From contig NZ_CP046977.1 of the NCBI RefSeq assembly GCF_030408455.1, positions 1,302,001 through 1,366,000 on the forward strand: 64,000 nt of DNA, in the 5' to 3' direction. The DNA is from Corynebacterium atrinae (GTDB lineage Bacteria > Actinomycetota > Actinomycetes > Mycobacteriales > Mycobacteriaceae). A model generated the notes under the pieces. The model saw nothing but the letters and a program-made list of their open reading frames with translations, did no database searches and was not told where the DNA came from. Made by a program: the position numbers and the translations under genes. Below, in pieces: positions 24,741-34,654 of the stretch (its first letter is position 1; each line of letters starts with the position of its first letter).

Positions 24741-25715
24741 CTAGTCTGACGTCCCATCATACGCACCGAGTCCCACAAGCGCGCGTTGATGCACGGCGGC
24801 CACGAGAGATTCCGGGCCGATGACGGCGAGGCGATCAGATTGGCCGAGGACGAAGCGGATGAACCACTCGCGTGAACCGACGGGCATGGTGGCTTCGACG
24901 CGGCCGTCGACAAGCTCTTCTCCCAGGGTAAGCGGGTAATAGTCCGCCAACCACGTGGCATCAGGTTCGACCGCCAGCACCGCTTTTTCTTCGACCGCCC
25001 GGAAACCGAAGGGGTCATGTGCGTCGAAGGGCATCTGGTCCAGGTGCGGCGCCGCGGCCTCATCGAGCACGTCGACGTGACTCATGCGGTCGGCGCGATA
25101 GTGCTTGTGCCGCCCGCTGGATTCCTCCCAGGCGGTGAGGTAGGTTTCGCCCGCATTGACGAAGATGCGCACTGGATCGACGGTGCGGACAGTCGAGGTG
25201 TCCGCGGAGGCCGAATAGTAGGTGAACCGGACGCGGCGGCCCGTGTCCAGCGCTCGGCGCATGAGCTCCTGGGGTTGGGTTTCGGCGGGGTCATCGGTAG
25301 CGAGTGAGTCATAAACCGCCACGGCCTTCGGCGCCAGGATTCCCCGGAGTTTGGCCGCTGCGGACAGCACGGCCTCCCTGTCTGTGAGTCCAGGCATGGC
25401 CTCGAGGGACTCCAGCGTCAGCAGCAACGCCCCTGCTTCGGTGGGTGTGAGTCGCAGGGCGCGGTCCATGCCCTGGGAATTGTTGATCATTACGGCGCGA
25501 TAATCGGCGGTGAGGTCCACGAGCTCCTCCGGCCAGGAACCCACTCCAGTGCAAGTCAAGCGGTGAAGGTCAGCCAGAATTTCTCCAGGCTCCCGCCCCA
25601 AATCTTTCGCCGCCTCCATGATGGTTCGATCCGGGTGCGCCTGGAAGTACGGCAAGAGGTTGAGGGAGCGGACGAGGTTGTCGAGCTTCGCGGGCGAGTC
25701 CTGGTGGGCGGCCAT
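24741..25715 (-). CDS. pafC: WYL-domain transcription regulator PafC (324 aa)
   Basis: Partner of PafB in a heterodimeric activator of the LexA-independent DNA-damage response in actinobacteria. An N-terminal helix-turn-helix (LNLLPYFQAHPDRTIMEAAKDL) is followed by a WYL domain around RRVRFTYYSASADTSTVRTVDPVRIF and a WCX C-terminal extension. The longer frame would overlap pafB; ATG 25715 lies one base after the pafB stop. Translational coupling fits obligate partnership with PafB. A nucleic-acid ligand sensed by the WYL domain is known from the family. Confidence 0.9.
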   Translation of the reverse strand: MAAHQDSPAKLDNLVRSLNLLPYFQAHPDRTIMEAAKDLGREPGEILADLHRLTCTGVGSWPEELVDLTADYRAVMINNSQGMDRALRLTPTEAGALLLTLESLEAMPGLTDREAVLSAAAKLRGILAPKAVAVYDSLATDDPAETQPQELMRRALDTGRRVRFTYYSASADTSTVRTVDPVRIFVNAGETYLTAWEESSGRHKHYRADRMSHVDVLDEAAAPHLDQMPFDAHDPFGFRAVEEKAVLAVEPDATWLADYYPLTLGEELVDGRVEATMPVGSREWFIRFVLGQSDRLAVIGPESLVAAVHQRALVGLGAYDGTSD

Positions 25716-25716
25716 G

Positions 25717-26670
25717 CTAGCGGGCTCCTTGCAGTAGAGCGGCGATCTGAGAACGTACGTCGGCAGGTTCCACCACAACAACCTCGGGGGCGAAGCCCGC
25801 TGCAGTGCGGGCGAGCCAGTCCCGGTCGACGTCGATAAGCTCCAGCAACCCGTCGGGACGACGGCTGCCTGCGGAAGAAAGCTCGAAGGCGACGCCTTCG
25901 GGGATACGCAGGAGCGCGTCCACCCTTTGGCGACCGAGCCGCAGCGATTCCTCGACTATTTCCTGGACCGATTCGGGTTCGGGGTGAGTGGCTGGCTCTC
26001 GCCGCGCACGGATATCGCTAATACGGTTGAGGCGGAAAGAACGGGGCGCATCCCGGTCGATATCGTGACCGACGAGGTAGAGGCGGCCATGCAGGTTGAC
26101 CAGGCTCCAGGGGTCCATCGTGCGGCGCACCGGCTCGGAAGTAGGGAGGGAGGCGTAGGAAAACGTCATGCGGTAACCATTGCGGACGATGGTGAGGATC
26201 GAGGTCAGCACCACCGGCGACAGTGTGTTCAGGTCGTTGACGGCCGTGAACACGGGGGCCTGGGAGAGGTCGCGGCTCGCGCCGGAGGCGGCCAGTTTGG
26301 TCCAGCCGGATCGGGCGAAAACGCCCAGTTCGGTGGCCTGGCCCATTTCCCCCGCTAACCCCAGGACTGCCGCCTCCTCGGGCGTGAACGACATTGCGGG
26401 AAGCTCGTACTCCGCGGACTGCAGGCCGTAGGTGGTGCCGCCGCCTAGTTCCTCGGATTGCCGGGACTCCAGGGGGACTCCGGCGCGAGCGAGGGTGGCG
26501 ATATCCCGGTGCAGCTTGGTCAAAAATGAGTCGTTGCTGAGGTCGGCATAGCCATCCACATGCTCGCGGATCCACGCGGGGGTGAGGCGCCGGCCGCCGT
26601 TCTTATCGGCTGCCAGCAGGGCGAACACCAAGCTGGTCAGCCGTTGCACGGCCGCATCGTGCTTGCTCAT
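25717..26670 (-). CDS. pafB: WYL-domain transcription regulator PafB (317 aa)
   Basis: First subunit of the PafBC activator. It starts MSKHDAAVQRLTSLVFALLA, has a helix-turn-helix around residues 15-65 with the FLTKLHRDIATLARAGVPLE recognition region, and a WYL domain around YRMTFSYASLPTSEPVRRTMDPWSLV. Its ATG overlaps the pafA stop (ATGA at 26667-26670), so the regulator pair is translated from the pafA transcript. In mycobacteria pafBC is also next to pafA, although the regulators are not needed for pupylation. Confidence 0.92.
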   Translation of the reverse strand: MSKHDAAVQRLTSLVFALLAADKNGGRRLTPAWIREHVDGYADLSNDSFLTKLHRDIATLARAGVPLESRQSEELGGGTTYGLQSAEYELPAMSFTPEEAAVLGLAGEMGQATELGVFARSGWTKLAASGASRDLSQAPVFTAVNDLNTLSPVVLTSILTIVRNGYRMTFSYASLPTSEPVRRTMDPWSLVNLHGRLYLVGHDIDRDAPRSFRLNRISDIRARREPATHPEPESVQEIVEESLRLGRQRVDALLRIPEGVAFELSSAGSRRPDGLLELIDVDRDWLARTAAGFAPEVVVVEPADVRSQIAALLQGAR

Positions 26671-28091
26671 GCGTCATCTCCGTAGTCCCCGGCGTGCGCG
26701 TCCATGTAGTCCAGAAGAGTGTCGACACGCTTATCGACGGCCGCGAACGGGTCACTCAGCTCAATCAGCTGCGGTTCCGGCGCATTGACTTTCAGGTGCA
26801 CCCAATCCGCCGTGACCGGAGCACCGAGGCGTTCGGCGTGGCGAAGGAATCGTCCCCGCAGGTGGGCACGGGTCGTCGTCGGTGGCTCGAGGACAGCGGC
26901 GGCGATGTCCTCGTCGGAGGTCCACCGCTGGGCCAAGCCTTTGGATTGCAGGAGGGGGAACAGCCCCCGGCCAGGGCGAATGTCGTGATAGGTCAGATCG
27001 ATCTGGGCGAGCTTGGGGTTGTTCCACTCCTCCCCCAGCCGCTCTCGATAGCGGTTGAGCAGGGTGTACTTGATCACCCAGTCGATCTCTTGGTCGACCT
27101 GGGAAAAGTCTTGGGTACGGATTGCCTCAACCTGCCGGGCCCACAAGTCGACAACGCGTCGCAACTCCTCGGTGGGGGTGCCCTCGTCCGGGCGTTCCTC
27201 CAGCCAGGCCTTCGCCGCCGCCAGGGTTTCCTCCTGGACCTGCAGGGCGGTGACGGTGCCCCCACTTTTCAATGTAAGCGGCGTCGAACCGGTGAGGTCG
27301 CGGGCGATGTCTCGGATGTGCGCAATGGGGTTATCCAGCTCGAAGTCTGGCAACGAAACCCCGGACTCGATCATTTCGAGGACGAGCATCGTCGAGCCCA
27401 CCTTGAGCGCGAACGTTGGCTCCGACATGTTCGAGTCCCCGACGATGACGTGCATGCGTCGGAAGCGCTCGGAATCGCCGTGCGGCTCGTCGCGGGTGTT
27501 GATGATCGGCCGCGAGCGCGTGGTGGCCGAAGAGATACCCTCCCATACCTGGTCAGCGCGCTGCGACAGCAGGAACCCGGCTGGGAAATTGCCCGTGGCC
27601 CGTCCGATCATTCCGGCTCCGCAGATGAGTTGACGGGTCACCATAAATGGAAGCAGCAATTTGCCCAACGTGCGTAGCGGGAGATGGCGGCCGACGAGGT
27701 AGTTTTCGTGGCAGCCATAGGAGTTGCCCACGGAGTCGACGTTGTTTTTAAACAGGAACACCTTGGCGTCGATGCCGTCTGTCTTCAGCGCCTGCTCCGC
27801 CGACTGTGCGAGGTCATCGACCATCCGATCGCCCGCGCGGTCGTAGTTGAGAACCTGGGTGAGGCTGTCACACTCGGCCGTTGCGATCTCGGGATGCGAT
27901 CCGACATCGAGGTAGAGGCGCGAGCCATTGAGCGTGAAAATGTTGGAGCTGTTGTAACGGGCGACGATGGGACGGAAGAGGTAGCGGGCGATCTCATCAA
28001 CAGACAGCTTGAGGTTGGGGTCTGCCGGAACCGCGGTGATCCCGTACTCCGTCTCCACCCCGACGATGCGGCGCGCGAACAGACCCTCCAC
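26667..28091 (-). CDS. pafA: Pup-protein ligase PafA (474 aa)
   Basis: Attaches the C-terminal glutamate of Pup to lysines of target proteins, using ATP; a carboxylate-amine ligase related to glutamine synthetase. The N-terminal RRIVGVETEYGIT contains the metal-binding Glu motif. Other diagnostic stretches are GSRLYLDVGSHPEIATAECD, FKNNVDSVGNSYGCHENYLV and NTRDEPHGDSERFRRMHVIVGDSNM. The N-terminus is slightly different from mycobacterial PafA but the length is normal. It starts 3 bases after the pup stop. No proteasome genes are interposed. Confidence 0.95.
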   Translation of the reverse strand: MEGLFARRIVGVETEYGITAVPADPNLKLSVDEIARYLFRPIVARYNSSNIFTLNGSRLYLDVGSHPEIATAECDSLTQVLNYDRAGDRMVDDLAQSAEQALKTDGIDAKVFLFKNNVDSVGNSYGCHENYLVGRHLPLRTLGKLLLPFMVTRQLICGAGMIGRATGNFPAGFLLSQRADQVWEGISSATTRSRPIINTRDEPHGDSERFRRMHVIVGDSNMSEPTFALKVGSTMLVLEMIESGVSLPDFELDNPIAHIRDIARDLTGSTPLTLKSGGTVTALQVQEETLAAAKAWLEERPDEGTPTEELRRVVDLWARQVEAIRTQDFSQVDQEIDWVIKYTLLNRYRERLGEEWNNPKLAQIDLTYHDIRPGRGLFPLLQSKGLAQRWTSDEDIAAAVLEPPTTTRAHLRGRFLRHAERLGAPVTADWVHLKVNAPEPQLIELSDPFAAVDKRVDTLLDYMDAHAGDYGDDA

Positions 28092-28094
28092 GGC

Positions 28095-28286
28095 CTACTG
28101 ACCGCCCTTCTGCACGTAGGAACGGACGAAGTCCTCGGCGTTGGTTTCCAGCAACCCGTCGATCTCGTCGAGGAGGCCATCGGTGCCAGTGGTGTTGAGC
28201 TGGGCTTGCCCGGCCGTGGCGTCAAGGTGATCGCTATCGTCATCGCCAGCGCCACCCGAGGCGACATGGGTCTGGGGTCCGGTCAT
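28095..28286 (-). CDS. pup: Prokaryotic ubiquitin-like protein Pup (63 aa)
   Basis: Small disordered modifier ligated to proteins by PafA. It is acidic, with the conserved C-terminal helix region (LLDEIDGLLETNAEDFVRSY) and ends VQKGGQ. The last residue is Gln, so Dop must deamidate it to Glu before ligation. I start at ATG 28286 (MTGPQTHVASGG), with GGGAG ten bases upstream; the longer frame from 28307 would nearly touch dop. It lies between dop and pafA in one operon. Confidence 0.95.
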   Translation of the reverse strand: MTGPQTHVASGGAGDDDSDHLDATAGQAQLNTTGTDGLLDEIDGLLETNAEDFVRSYVQKGGQ

Positions 28287-28307
28287 AGTGAGGGTGCTCC
28301 CTTTCAA

Positions 28308-29849
28308 TCAGGATTTGTTGTGGTGCGTGACGTAGGTGTTGTTGGGTTCGATGCCGACCGCCTGCAGGCCTTGGAGCAGCTCGGCAGTGGTGGTGGCGTC
28401 GTCAATAATCGCTCCCACCTGCTCCCGGGTGAGGCCGTCGACGTCATTGGTAGCAAGACGGGCTGAGACGTCGCCGACCTTGAGGATCATCGTCTGCCAG
28501 GAGGCAGCGATAACGTCCTCGCCGAACTTGGCCGACACCTCCCCGCGGAACCATGCCCGAGAATCAGCAGGTGGGGTGGAAGCAGCCCGCTCGATCTCCT
28601 CCGGCGTCGCCAGGGTCTGCATCCGGCCCCGGCGCACCAGCGCGTGGTAGAGCGACTTCGCCGGATCGATGTCGGCGTACTGCAGGTCAATGAGCTGCAG
28701 CTTGGCATCCGAGAGGCTCACCCCGCGATCCACATAGCCCTTGATCAGCGACCACTTCGCGGTCCAATCCAACAGATGCGAAGTCTTCATCGGGTCGTCC
28801 GCCAGCAGGTCAAGGACCTCCCCCCACAGCGCGATGACGCGCTGATCCACCTCATCGACCGCGGTGACGCGGGAGAGATAGACCCGCAGGATGTCGAGGG
28901 CGGTGAGTTCGCGGCCGTCGCGAAGCAGCAGTTGATGAGTGAGGCCTAAGTCATGGGAGACGTTCTTCAACTCCGCGACAGAATCACGCAGCCGCAGATC
29001 GGAGAAGTCCACGCCGTTCTCGATCGCGTCGATGACCAGCTTGGTCATGCCTAATTTAAGGAAAGTCGAATACTGCGACATGTTCGCATCGCCGACAATG
29101 GTGTGCAGGCGACGGAATTTCACGGCGTTGGCGTGCGGCTCGTCGCGGGTGTTGATGATTCCGCGGTTGAGCGTCGTCTCCAGCGACACCTCCTGGAAGA
29201 AGTAGTCCGCGCGCTGGGAAATCTGAAAGCCCTCCCGCTCCCCCGCCTCCCCGATGCCCAATCGCCCGGCTCCAATGATGACGTTGCGGGTGACAAAGAA
29301 GGGAATGAGTGCCTGCGACAGTACGTCGAAGTCCGTCTGGCGCGAGTACTGATAGTTTTCGTGCGCACCATATGAGGCGCCCTTACCGTCGACATTGTTC
29401 TTATAGAACTTCAACGGCGGGCACGGATCATGATGCTTGAGAATGGACACGCCCTCCTCAAATAACTCCGCCACGTCCGCAGCGGCTTTGAGCAGGATGA
29501 GGTCGCCGGCGGCGTCGTACACCATCGCGTCATAAGCATTGGAGCATTCCGGCGAGGAGTACTCGGGGTGCGCGTGATCGACGTAGAAGCGCGCGCCATT
29601 GGCCGTGACCACGTTGGCGATACCCACCGCGTCGGGGTCTACCACCGGAACCGTGTGATAACGGCGCAGGTCAAAGCCGCGCGCATCCTTCAACGGCGAC
29701 TCTTCCTCATAGTCCCAGCGCGAACGAGCACCCGTGTTCATCGCGGCATACGCCACCACCGCGTGAGTCGACGTGACGATGGGACTCAACCCCGGATCAG
29801 TCGGAGTGGAGATCCCATACTCAATTTCCGTGCCCATGAAACGAGTCAT
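28308..29849 (-). CDS. dop: Pup deamidase/depupylase Dop (513 aa)
   Basis: Deamidates the C-terminal Gln of Pup and also removes Pup from substrates. A PafA paralogue with the N-terminal metal site MGTEIEYGIS and the Dop-specific loop (about residues 40-80, TGARSRWDYEEESPLKDARG). NVDGKGASYGAHENY and NTRDEPHANAVKFRRLHTIVGDANMSQ motifs follow. The frame extends upstream to 29930, into arc; ATG 29849 (MTRFMGTEIEYG) is the natural start, 20 bases after the arc stop. Both activities are expected here because Pup ends in Gln. Confidence 0.95.
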   Translation of the reverse strand: MTRFMGTEIEYGISTPTDPGLSPIVTSTHAVVAYAAMNTGARSRWDYEEESPLKDARGFDLRRYHTVPVVDPDAVGIANVVTANGARFYVDHAHPEYSSPECSNAYDAMVYDAAGDLILLKAAADVAELFEEGVSILKHHDPCPPLKFYKNNVDGKGASYGAHENYQYSRQTDFDVLSQALIPFFVTRNVIIGAGRLGIGEAGEREGFQISQRADYFFQEVSLETTLNRGIINTRDEPHANAVKFRRLHTIVGDANMSQYSTFLKLGMTKLVIDAIENGVDFSDLRLRDSVAELKNVSHDLGLTHQLLLRDGRELTALDILRVYLSRVTAVDEVDQRVIALWGEVLDLLADDPMKTSHLLDWTAKWSLIKGYVDRGVSLSDAKLQLIDLQYADIDPAKSLYHALVRRGRMQTLATPEEIERAASTPPADSRAWFRGEVSAKFGEDVIAASWQTMILKVGDVSARLATNDVDGLTREQVGAIIDDATTTAELLQGLQAVGIEPNNTYVTHHNKS

Positions 29850-29869
29850 GCCCCTCACCCTAATCGACG

Positions 29870-31369
29870 TCAGCCCACCACACGGGCTTCCACGACCCGC
29901 GATCCGTGGCGTCCGGTGATTCGACTCCACACATCGGGGTTCGCGGTGTCCGGCAGGTCCTCGCTTTCGAGATGCTCGGCGATGACGGCCTCGGTGAGGT
30001 GCTGTGCGGTCACGCCCGCAGTGTTCGTCCCTGCCAGATGATCCTTAATGGCCAGCTTCTTCGCCCGATCGACGATATTCGCGATCATCGCGCCGGAGAC
30101 AAAATCCGAGTAGTACAGCGTTTCCACACGTCCATCGACGAGGGTCAGCTCAACGTACGGCCGGGGTTCAAAAAGCTTATCGACGCCCACCTCAATCAAC
30201 TCCTCCACCGGTGCCGCATGCGGGACCCGTTCAGTGAGATGGCGGCGGAAGATGTCGCAGGACCCCTTGCGGGTCGGGCGTTGGACCCTAATCTTCACGT
30301 CAAGGCGGCCAGGGCGCAGCAGGGCCGGATCGATGAGCTCCTCCCGGTTGGTCGCCCCGATGATGATCACGTTGGAGAGATTCTCCACGCCATCAAGCTC
30401 GGTGAGCAGCTGCGGTACGACGGTAGTCTCCATATCGGAGGACACACCGGAACCACGCGTGCGGAAAATCGATTCCATCTCATCGAAGAAAATGATCACC
30501 GGGCGCCCGTCACCGGCCAGCTCCCGCGCGCGTTCGAAAATGAGGCGGATGCGGCGCTCGGTCTCGCCCACGAACTTGTTCAGCAGTTCCGGGCCTTTGA
30601 CGTTGAGGAAGTAGCTGGCCGAACCATCCCCCACCCGCGTAGCCAGCGAATTCGCCACCGCCTTGGCTATGAGCGTCTTACCGCAACCGGGCGGTCCGTA
30701 CAGCAGCACGCCCTTGGGGGGATGCAGCTGATAGTCCCGGTAGAGCTGCGGATGCGAAAATGGCAGCTCCACCGCATCCTTGATCTGGTCAATCTGCTCG
30801 TCGAGGCCGCCGATGTCCTCGTAGGTCACGTCCGGCACTTCTTCCAGCGACAACTGGGAGACCTCGGTCTTGGGAATCCGCTCGAAGGCGAAACCCGCTT
30901 TGGTATCAACTAGGAGAGTGTCTCCCGCTCGGGCGGTATCGAGCAGGGGCGTGGCCAGGCGAATGAGCCGCTCATCCCCGTTGTGAGTGGTCACCAACGC
31001 CCTCGTCGACGTGACCCGCTCGGTCACCATGGCGAGCTCTCCTGTTTCCGTGAAACCGCAGGCCTCGACGACGATCGACCCGTCGCCTAATCGCACCAAC
31101 GTGCCTGGAACGAGCTCTTCCGGCGCTACATTGGGCGAGATTTTCAGCCGCATGTGGCGCCCAGCGGTGAACACCTCCGCGTCACGCCCCTTCTCCCCAT
31201 GGTCGAGGAAGACCCCGTAGGTAGAGGCCGGCTCCGCGAGCGCGTCGATCTGCCCCTGCAAATCTTGCAGCTTGTCCCGAGACGCCTTGAGCAACTGAGC
31301 TAGCTTGGCGTTTCGGGTCCCCAAGGTCTGCAGTTCGCGCTTGAGGGAAGTGGTGTCGGCTGATTCCAT
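29870..31369 (-). CDS. arc: AAA ATPase ARC (Mpa homologue) without proteasome docking tail (499 aa)
   Basis: Hexameric AAA unfoldase that recognises pupylated proteins through its N-terminal coiled coil (about residues 5-45) and threads them through the pore. Two OB folds follow, then the AAA domain with Walker [14 protein letters not shown] and Walker [12 protein letters not shown]. The C-terminus is EARVVG. Mycobacterial Mpa ends in GQYL, which opens the 20S proteasome; that motif is absent here, matching the lack of prcA/prcB. The upstream frame to 31675 overlaps trmI and is rejected; ATG 31369 has AGAGG upstream. Confidence 0.93.
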   Translation of the reverse strand: MESADTTSLKRELQTLGTRNAKLAQLLKASRDKLQDLQGQIDALAEPASTYGVFLDHGEKGRDAEVFTAGRHMRLKISPNVAPEELVPGTLVRLGDGSIVVEACGFTETGELAMVTERVTSTRALVTTHNGDERLIRLATPLLDTARAGDTLLVDTKAGFAFERIPKTEVSQLSLEEVPDVTYEDIGGLDEQIDQIKDAVELPFSHPQLYRDYQLHPPKGVLLYGPPGCGKTLIAKAVANSLATRVGDGSASYFLNVKGPELLNKFVGETERRIRLIFERARELAGDGRPVIIFFDEMESIFRTRGSGVSSDMETTVVPQLLTELDGVENLSNVIIIGATNREELIDPALLRPGRLDVKIRVQRPTRKGSCDIFRRHLTERVPHAAPVEELIEVGVDKLFEPRPYVELTLVDGRVETLYYSDFVSGAMIANIVDRAKKLAIKDHLAGTNTAGVTAQHLTEAVIAEHLESEDLPDTANPDVWSRITGRHGSRVVEARVVG

Positions 31370-31389
31370 ACCTCTACTGTAATCAGGCT

Positions 31390-32226
31390 CTACTTGCGTG
31401 CGCGACGCTGTGGGCGAGGCGGCGTCACCCCATCTGCCAGGCGACGAGCCCAAATGAGGAAAGCCGTGTGGGCATTCATGCGGTGCTCCGGTCGGGTGGC
31501 GAGCCCCTCGACCTTCCATTCCCTCACTAGCGATTCCCACGCCTTCGGCTCGGTGAAGCACTGTAGCTCCCGGATGCCCTCCATGACCTTCATCAGCTGC
31601 GGGACGGTGGCCACGTATGTCATGAACACGCCACCTGGAATGAGGACGTCTCGGACAACAGGCAGGCACTCCCACGGCTCCAGCATGTCCAAAACCACGC
31701 GATCCACCGGCCCGCCGAGGTCATCAACGGTCACCTCGTTGAGGTCTCCCAGCCGCGGGTCCCACGTCGCGGGTCGCCCGCCAAAAAACTCATCGACATT
31801 CGACATGGCGTAATCCAGGTGATCCTGGCGGATCTCGTAGGAAATCAGCTGGCCATTCTCGCCGATGGCACGCAGCAGGCTCATGGACAGCGCGCCCGAG
31901 CCGGCTCCCGCCTCCAAGACCCGGGCCCCCGGAAAGATGTCTCCCTCAAGGATGATCTGAGCTGAATCCTTCGGATAAATAACCGCCGCACCCCGAGGCA
32001 TGGACAGCACATGATCGACCATCAAATGCCGAAACAGCAGGTAGTCCGCGCCCAACGTAGAGCGGACAACTGACCCTTCATCCATTCCGATGATCTGATC
32101 GTGCTCGACGATGCCCTTGTGGGAATGGAACTTCGCGCCCGGCTGCAAGATCAGGGTGAAGTGGCGGCGCTTGGCGTCGGTGAGCTGAACTCGATCGCCT
32201 GGCTGAAAGGGGCCGGAGTAGGCCAT
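31390..32226 (-). CDS. trmI: tRNA (adenine-58-N1)-methyltransferase TrmI (278 aa)
   Basis: S-adenosylmethionine-dependent methyltransferase making m1A58 in the tRNA T-loop. An N-terminal small beta domain ([21 protein letters not shown]) is followed by the Rossmann domain with [20 protein letters not shown] for SAM binding and the [13 protein letters not shown] motif. Residues near 170-200 ([19 protein letters not shown]) are typical for the family. ATG 32226 has AGGAG nine bases upstream and is preferred over 32244. It sits between the peptidase gene and arc, as in mycobacteria. Confidence 0.92.
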   Translation of the reverse strand: MAYSGPFQPGDRVQLTDAKRRHFTLILQPGAKFHSHKGIVEHDQIIGMDEGSVVRSTLGADYLLFRHLMVDHVLSMPRGAAVIYPKDSAQIILEGDIFPGARVLEAGAGSGALSMSLLRAIGENGQLISYEIRQDHLDYAMSNVDEFFGGRPATWDPRLGDLNEVTVDDLGGPVDRVVLDMLEPWECLPVVRDVLIPGGVFMTYVATVPQLMKVMEGIRELQCFTEPKAWESLVREWKVEGLATRPEHRMNAHTAFLIWARRLADGVTPPRPQRRARK

Positions 32227-32250
32227 GGGTGAAGTGCTCCTCATGTGGGA

Positions 32251-33504
32251 TTAATGATTGATCAAGTATGCCTCAAGAGCGTCCGCGAACCACAGCTGGT
32301 CACGTACCCCAGCCAGTTCGCGCGCCGAGTGCATCGATAGCAGCGGCACCCCGACGTCAACCGTAGGGATACCCAGACGCGTTGCCGTGATCGGCCCAAT
32401 GGTCGACCCGCACGGCACCTCATTGTTTCCAACGAACACCTGCGAGGGCACCCGGGCCGCCCGGCACGCAAGCTCCCACCTAGCTACCGATTCCGCCGTC
32501 GAGGCATAACGCTGGTTGGCGTTGATCTTCGTGACTGGCCCCTTCCCGATAATCGGCTGATGCGCAGCGTCATGTTTCCCCACGTAGTTCGGGTGCACCG
32601 AGTGCGCAGCATCCGCCGAAACGCAGAACGAACGCCGCAGCATCCGCTGGAATTCATCTGCCGTCGCCCCTAGCGCGTCAGCCGTCCGGCTAAGTATCTG
32701 CTCCAGAATCGGCCCCGCCGCTCCCGTCGTCGACGCCGAACCAACCTCCTCATGATCGAAGGCAGCCAGCACGAGGACATCATCTCCCGCATCCCCCGAA
32801 GCGATCGCCCGCTGGAACGCCACGAGCGACGCATGCACGGATGACAAGTTGTCCATACGTCCCGCCGCAATGAGGTCCATATCGGCACCAAACACATCGC
32901 CGGTTTGCGCGTCAACAGTGATCAGGGCATGTCCGTAAATATCTTGCTTATCGACGCCCGCCGCCCCCGCCACTGCGTCCAACACCGTCGTCCCGGTGGT
33001 CGAGACCACCGGTTGCATGTGCTGTTGGCGGTCCAGCTTCAACTCGCTGGAGCGATCCAGGTGGATAGCCAAATGAGGAATCCGGGCAATCGGACCCGTG
33101 TTAACCAACCGTTGCGAGCCGTCCGCCAAAACAATCTGCCCGGCGAAGCTAAGCTCCCTATCCAACCAAGAAGCGAGAATCGGCCCGCCATAAACCTCGA
33201 CTCCCGCCTGCTGCCAACCGCCCGCACCAATCTCTGGCCGAGGCTTGAGAGTAAACCCAGGCGAATCAGTATGAGACCCGATGATGCGGAAACCCGCCTG
33301 CGGCCCCGCACCCTCCGGCACCCACCACGCCATCACTGCCCCGCCCCTCACCAAGACGTGCCCCCCAGCCTCGGCGTTCCACGCATCCTGTTCATCCTGA
33401 CGATGGAACCCCGCCGCCTCCAACCGCTGCGCCACTTCCTCCGCAGCGTGGAAAGAACTCGGTGACGCAGCGATGAAGTCAAGGAAATCAGAAGTCTGGT
33501 TCAT
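32251..33504 (-). CDS. M18-family aminopeptidase (417 aa)
   Basis: Zinc aminopeptidase of the aspartyl aminopeptidase family (ApeB/DNPEP). Metal-binding residues are in IIGSHTDSPGFTLKP, AAFDHEEVGSAST and, near the end, PLLSMHSARELAG. Family motifs such as GRMDNLSSVHASL are present. I use ATG 33504; a GTG at 33513 is an alternative, since a purine-rich GGAGG lies immediately before the ATG. It is divergent from the RecB-like nuclease gene. It removes acidic N-terminal residues if it follows the family. Confidence 0.9.
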   Translation of the reverse strand: MNQTSDFLDFIAASPSSFHAAEEVAQRLEAAGFHRQDEQDAWNAEAGGHVLVRGGAVMAWWVPEGAGPQAGFRIIGSHTDSPGFTLKPRPEIGAGGWQQAGVEVYGGPILASWLDRELSFAGQIVLADGSQRLVNTGPIARIPHLAIHLDRSSELKLDRQQHMQPVVSTTGTTVLDAVAGAAGVDKQDIYGHALITVDAQTGDVFGADMDLIAAGRMDNLSSVHASLVAFQRAIASGDAGDDVLVLAAFDHEEVGSASTTGAAGPILEQILSRTADALGATADEFQRMLRRSFCVSADAAHSVHPNYVGKHDAAHQPIIGKGPVTKINANQRYASTAESVARWELACRAARVPSQVFVGNNEVPCGSTIGPITATRLGIPTVDVGVPLLSMHSARELAGVRDQLWFADALEAYLINH

Positions 33505-33540
33505 ACCCTCCACTGTGCCACGGCTAGGGTGTGAAGCATC

Positions 33541-34362
33541 ATGAGCACTCCCCGACCCCTGGCCCTGTCACCCTCCCGCGCCTCCGACTACAAGCAATGC
33601 CCCCTGCTCTATCGCTTCCGGGCCATTGATCGCCTCGCCGAACCAAAGACTCTCGCACAGGTCAAGGGAACCCTCGTCCACGCGGTGCTGGAAAACATGC
33701 ACGGCCTCGTCCGGGAAGATCGGACCTACCCTGCCGCCGTGAAGCAGCTCAAGCCCACCTGGGCCACCATGTGCACCGCTGATGATGAGCTCGTCCAACT
33801 CGTCCCAGACGACCAACTGATGGACTTCCTCATCGAATGCCGAGACCTCCTCCGCGGCTATTTCGAAATGGAGAACCCCCAAGGTTTCGACGCCCACGCC
33901 GTCGAAATGTACGTCAACACTGTCCTCCCTAACGGCGTGCCGGTGCGGGGCTTCATCGACCGCGTCGACGTTGCCCCCACCGGCGAGGTCCGCGTCGTCG
34001 ACTACAAGACCGGTAAGAAACCCCAACCCCGATGGTCGCACGACGCCCAGTTCCAAATGCGCTTCTACGCCCTCGTCTACTGGCGCCTCCACGGCACCAT
34101 TCCCCACCAGCTTCGACTGATGTACCTCAAGGTCCTCGACTCCATGTTCCTGCAACCCTCCGAAGAGGAACTTGAATACTTCGAACGAGACCTTGCCGAC
34201 CTCTGGGGAAAAATCACCGCCGACGGACAATCCGGTCGCTTTCGCCCCAAAACCTCCAAGCTCTGCGGGTGGTGCTCCTTCCAATCGCTGTGCCCCGAAT
34301 TCGGTGGTACTCCCCCGGAGTACCCCGGGTGGCCCGGCACTCCAGCGACAGACTCGAACTAA
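33541..34362 (+). CDS. RecB-family PD-(D/E)XK exonuclease with Fe-S ligands (273 aa)
   Basis: Nuclease related to the RecB/Cas4/AddB exonuclease domain. Catalytic residues are in VRGFIDRVDV (Asp) and VRVVDYKTGKKP (Asp and Lys). Four cysteines can hold an iron-sulfur cluster: one in SDYKQCPLLYRFR near residue 20 and three in KLCGWCSFQSLCPEF near residue 240. It corresponds to the mycobacterial gene next to trmI (Rv2119). It probably works in DNA repair; no helicase domain is attached. A following AAGGAGG suggests a short downstream reading frame. Confidence 0.88.
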   Translation: MSTPRPLALSPSRASDYKQCPLLYRFRAIDRLAEPKTLAQVKGTLVHAVLENMHGLVREDRTYPAAVKQLKPTWATMCTADDELVQLVPDDQLMDFLIECRDLLRGYFEMENPQGFDAHAVEMYVNTVLPNGVPVRGFIDRVDVAPTGEVRVVDYKTGKKPQPRWSHDAQFQMRFYALVYWRLHGTIPHQLRLMYLKVLDSMFLQPSEEELEYFERDLADLWGKITADGQSGRFRPKTSKLCGWCSFQSLCPEFGGTPPEYPGWPGTPATDSN

Positions 34363-34382
34363 GGAGGAATTGTGCCTGACCT

Positions 34383-34619
34383 GTGGTCCATCTGGCTCCC
34401 CTCCTGATTCTCATCAACTCAGCCTGTGTCACCTTCTGGGCGGCGAGAGAAGCCCGCAAGCAATCCCCCGCGCATCCATTCGTCACTCACCATTCGCCCA
34501 CAAGCTCTACCTGGTTCTACGCTTCTTCGTTCTTCTATGCGGGTTCACTGGTCTCACTGCTGGCCTTATTCACCACGACTTCCGACATTGTGGTCAACCA
34601 GAATCAGCGAGATCACTAA
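34383..34619 (+). CDS. Possible small membrane protein (78 aa), doubtful
   Basis: GTG-initiated frame with two hydrophobic segments (LAPLLILINSACVTFWAA and FYASSFFYAGSLVSLLALF). A good AAGGAGG lies at 34361, but it points to a GTG at 34372 in another frame that ends after 11 codons; the distance to this GTG is 15 bases, too long. Either a frameshift has damaged the gene, or the frame is chance. No family recognised. Included because the 290-base stretch after the nuclease gene otherwise holds nothing. Confidence 0.22.
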   Translation: MVHLAPLLILINSACVTFWAAREARKQSPAHPFVTHHSPTSSTWFYASSFFYAGSLVSLLALFTTTSDIVVNQNQRDH

Positions 34620-34654
34620 ACTCGAGAATCATCTTTTTCGTAGGGTGGGGACCC

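Noticed and set aside
31370..31675. N-terminal extension of the ARC ATPase
   Set aside because: The 102 extra residues are low-complexity, overlap trmI and precede the natural coiled-coil start; the internal ATG has a ribosome-binding site.
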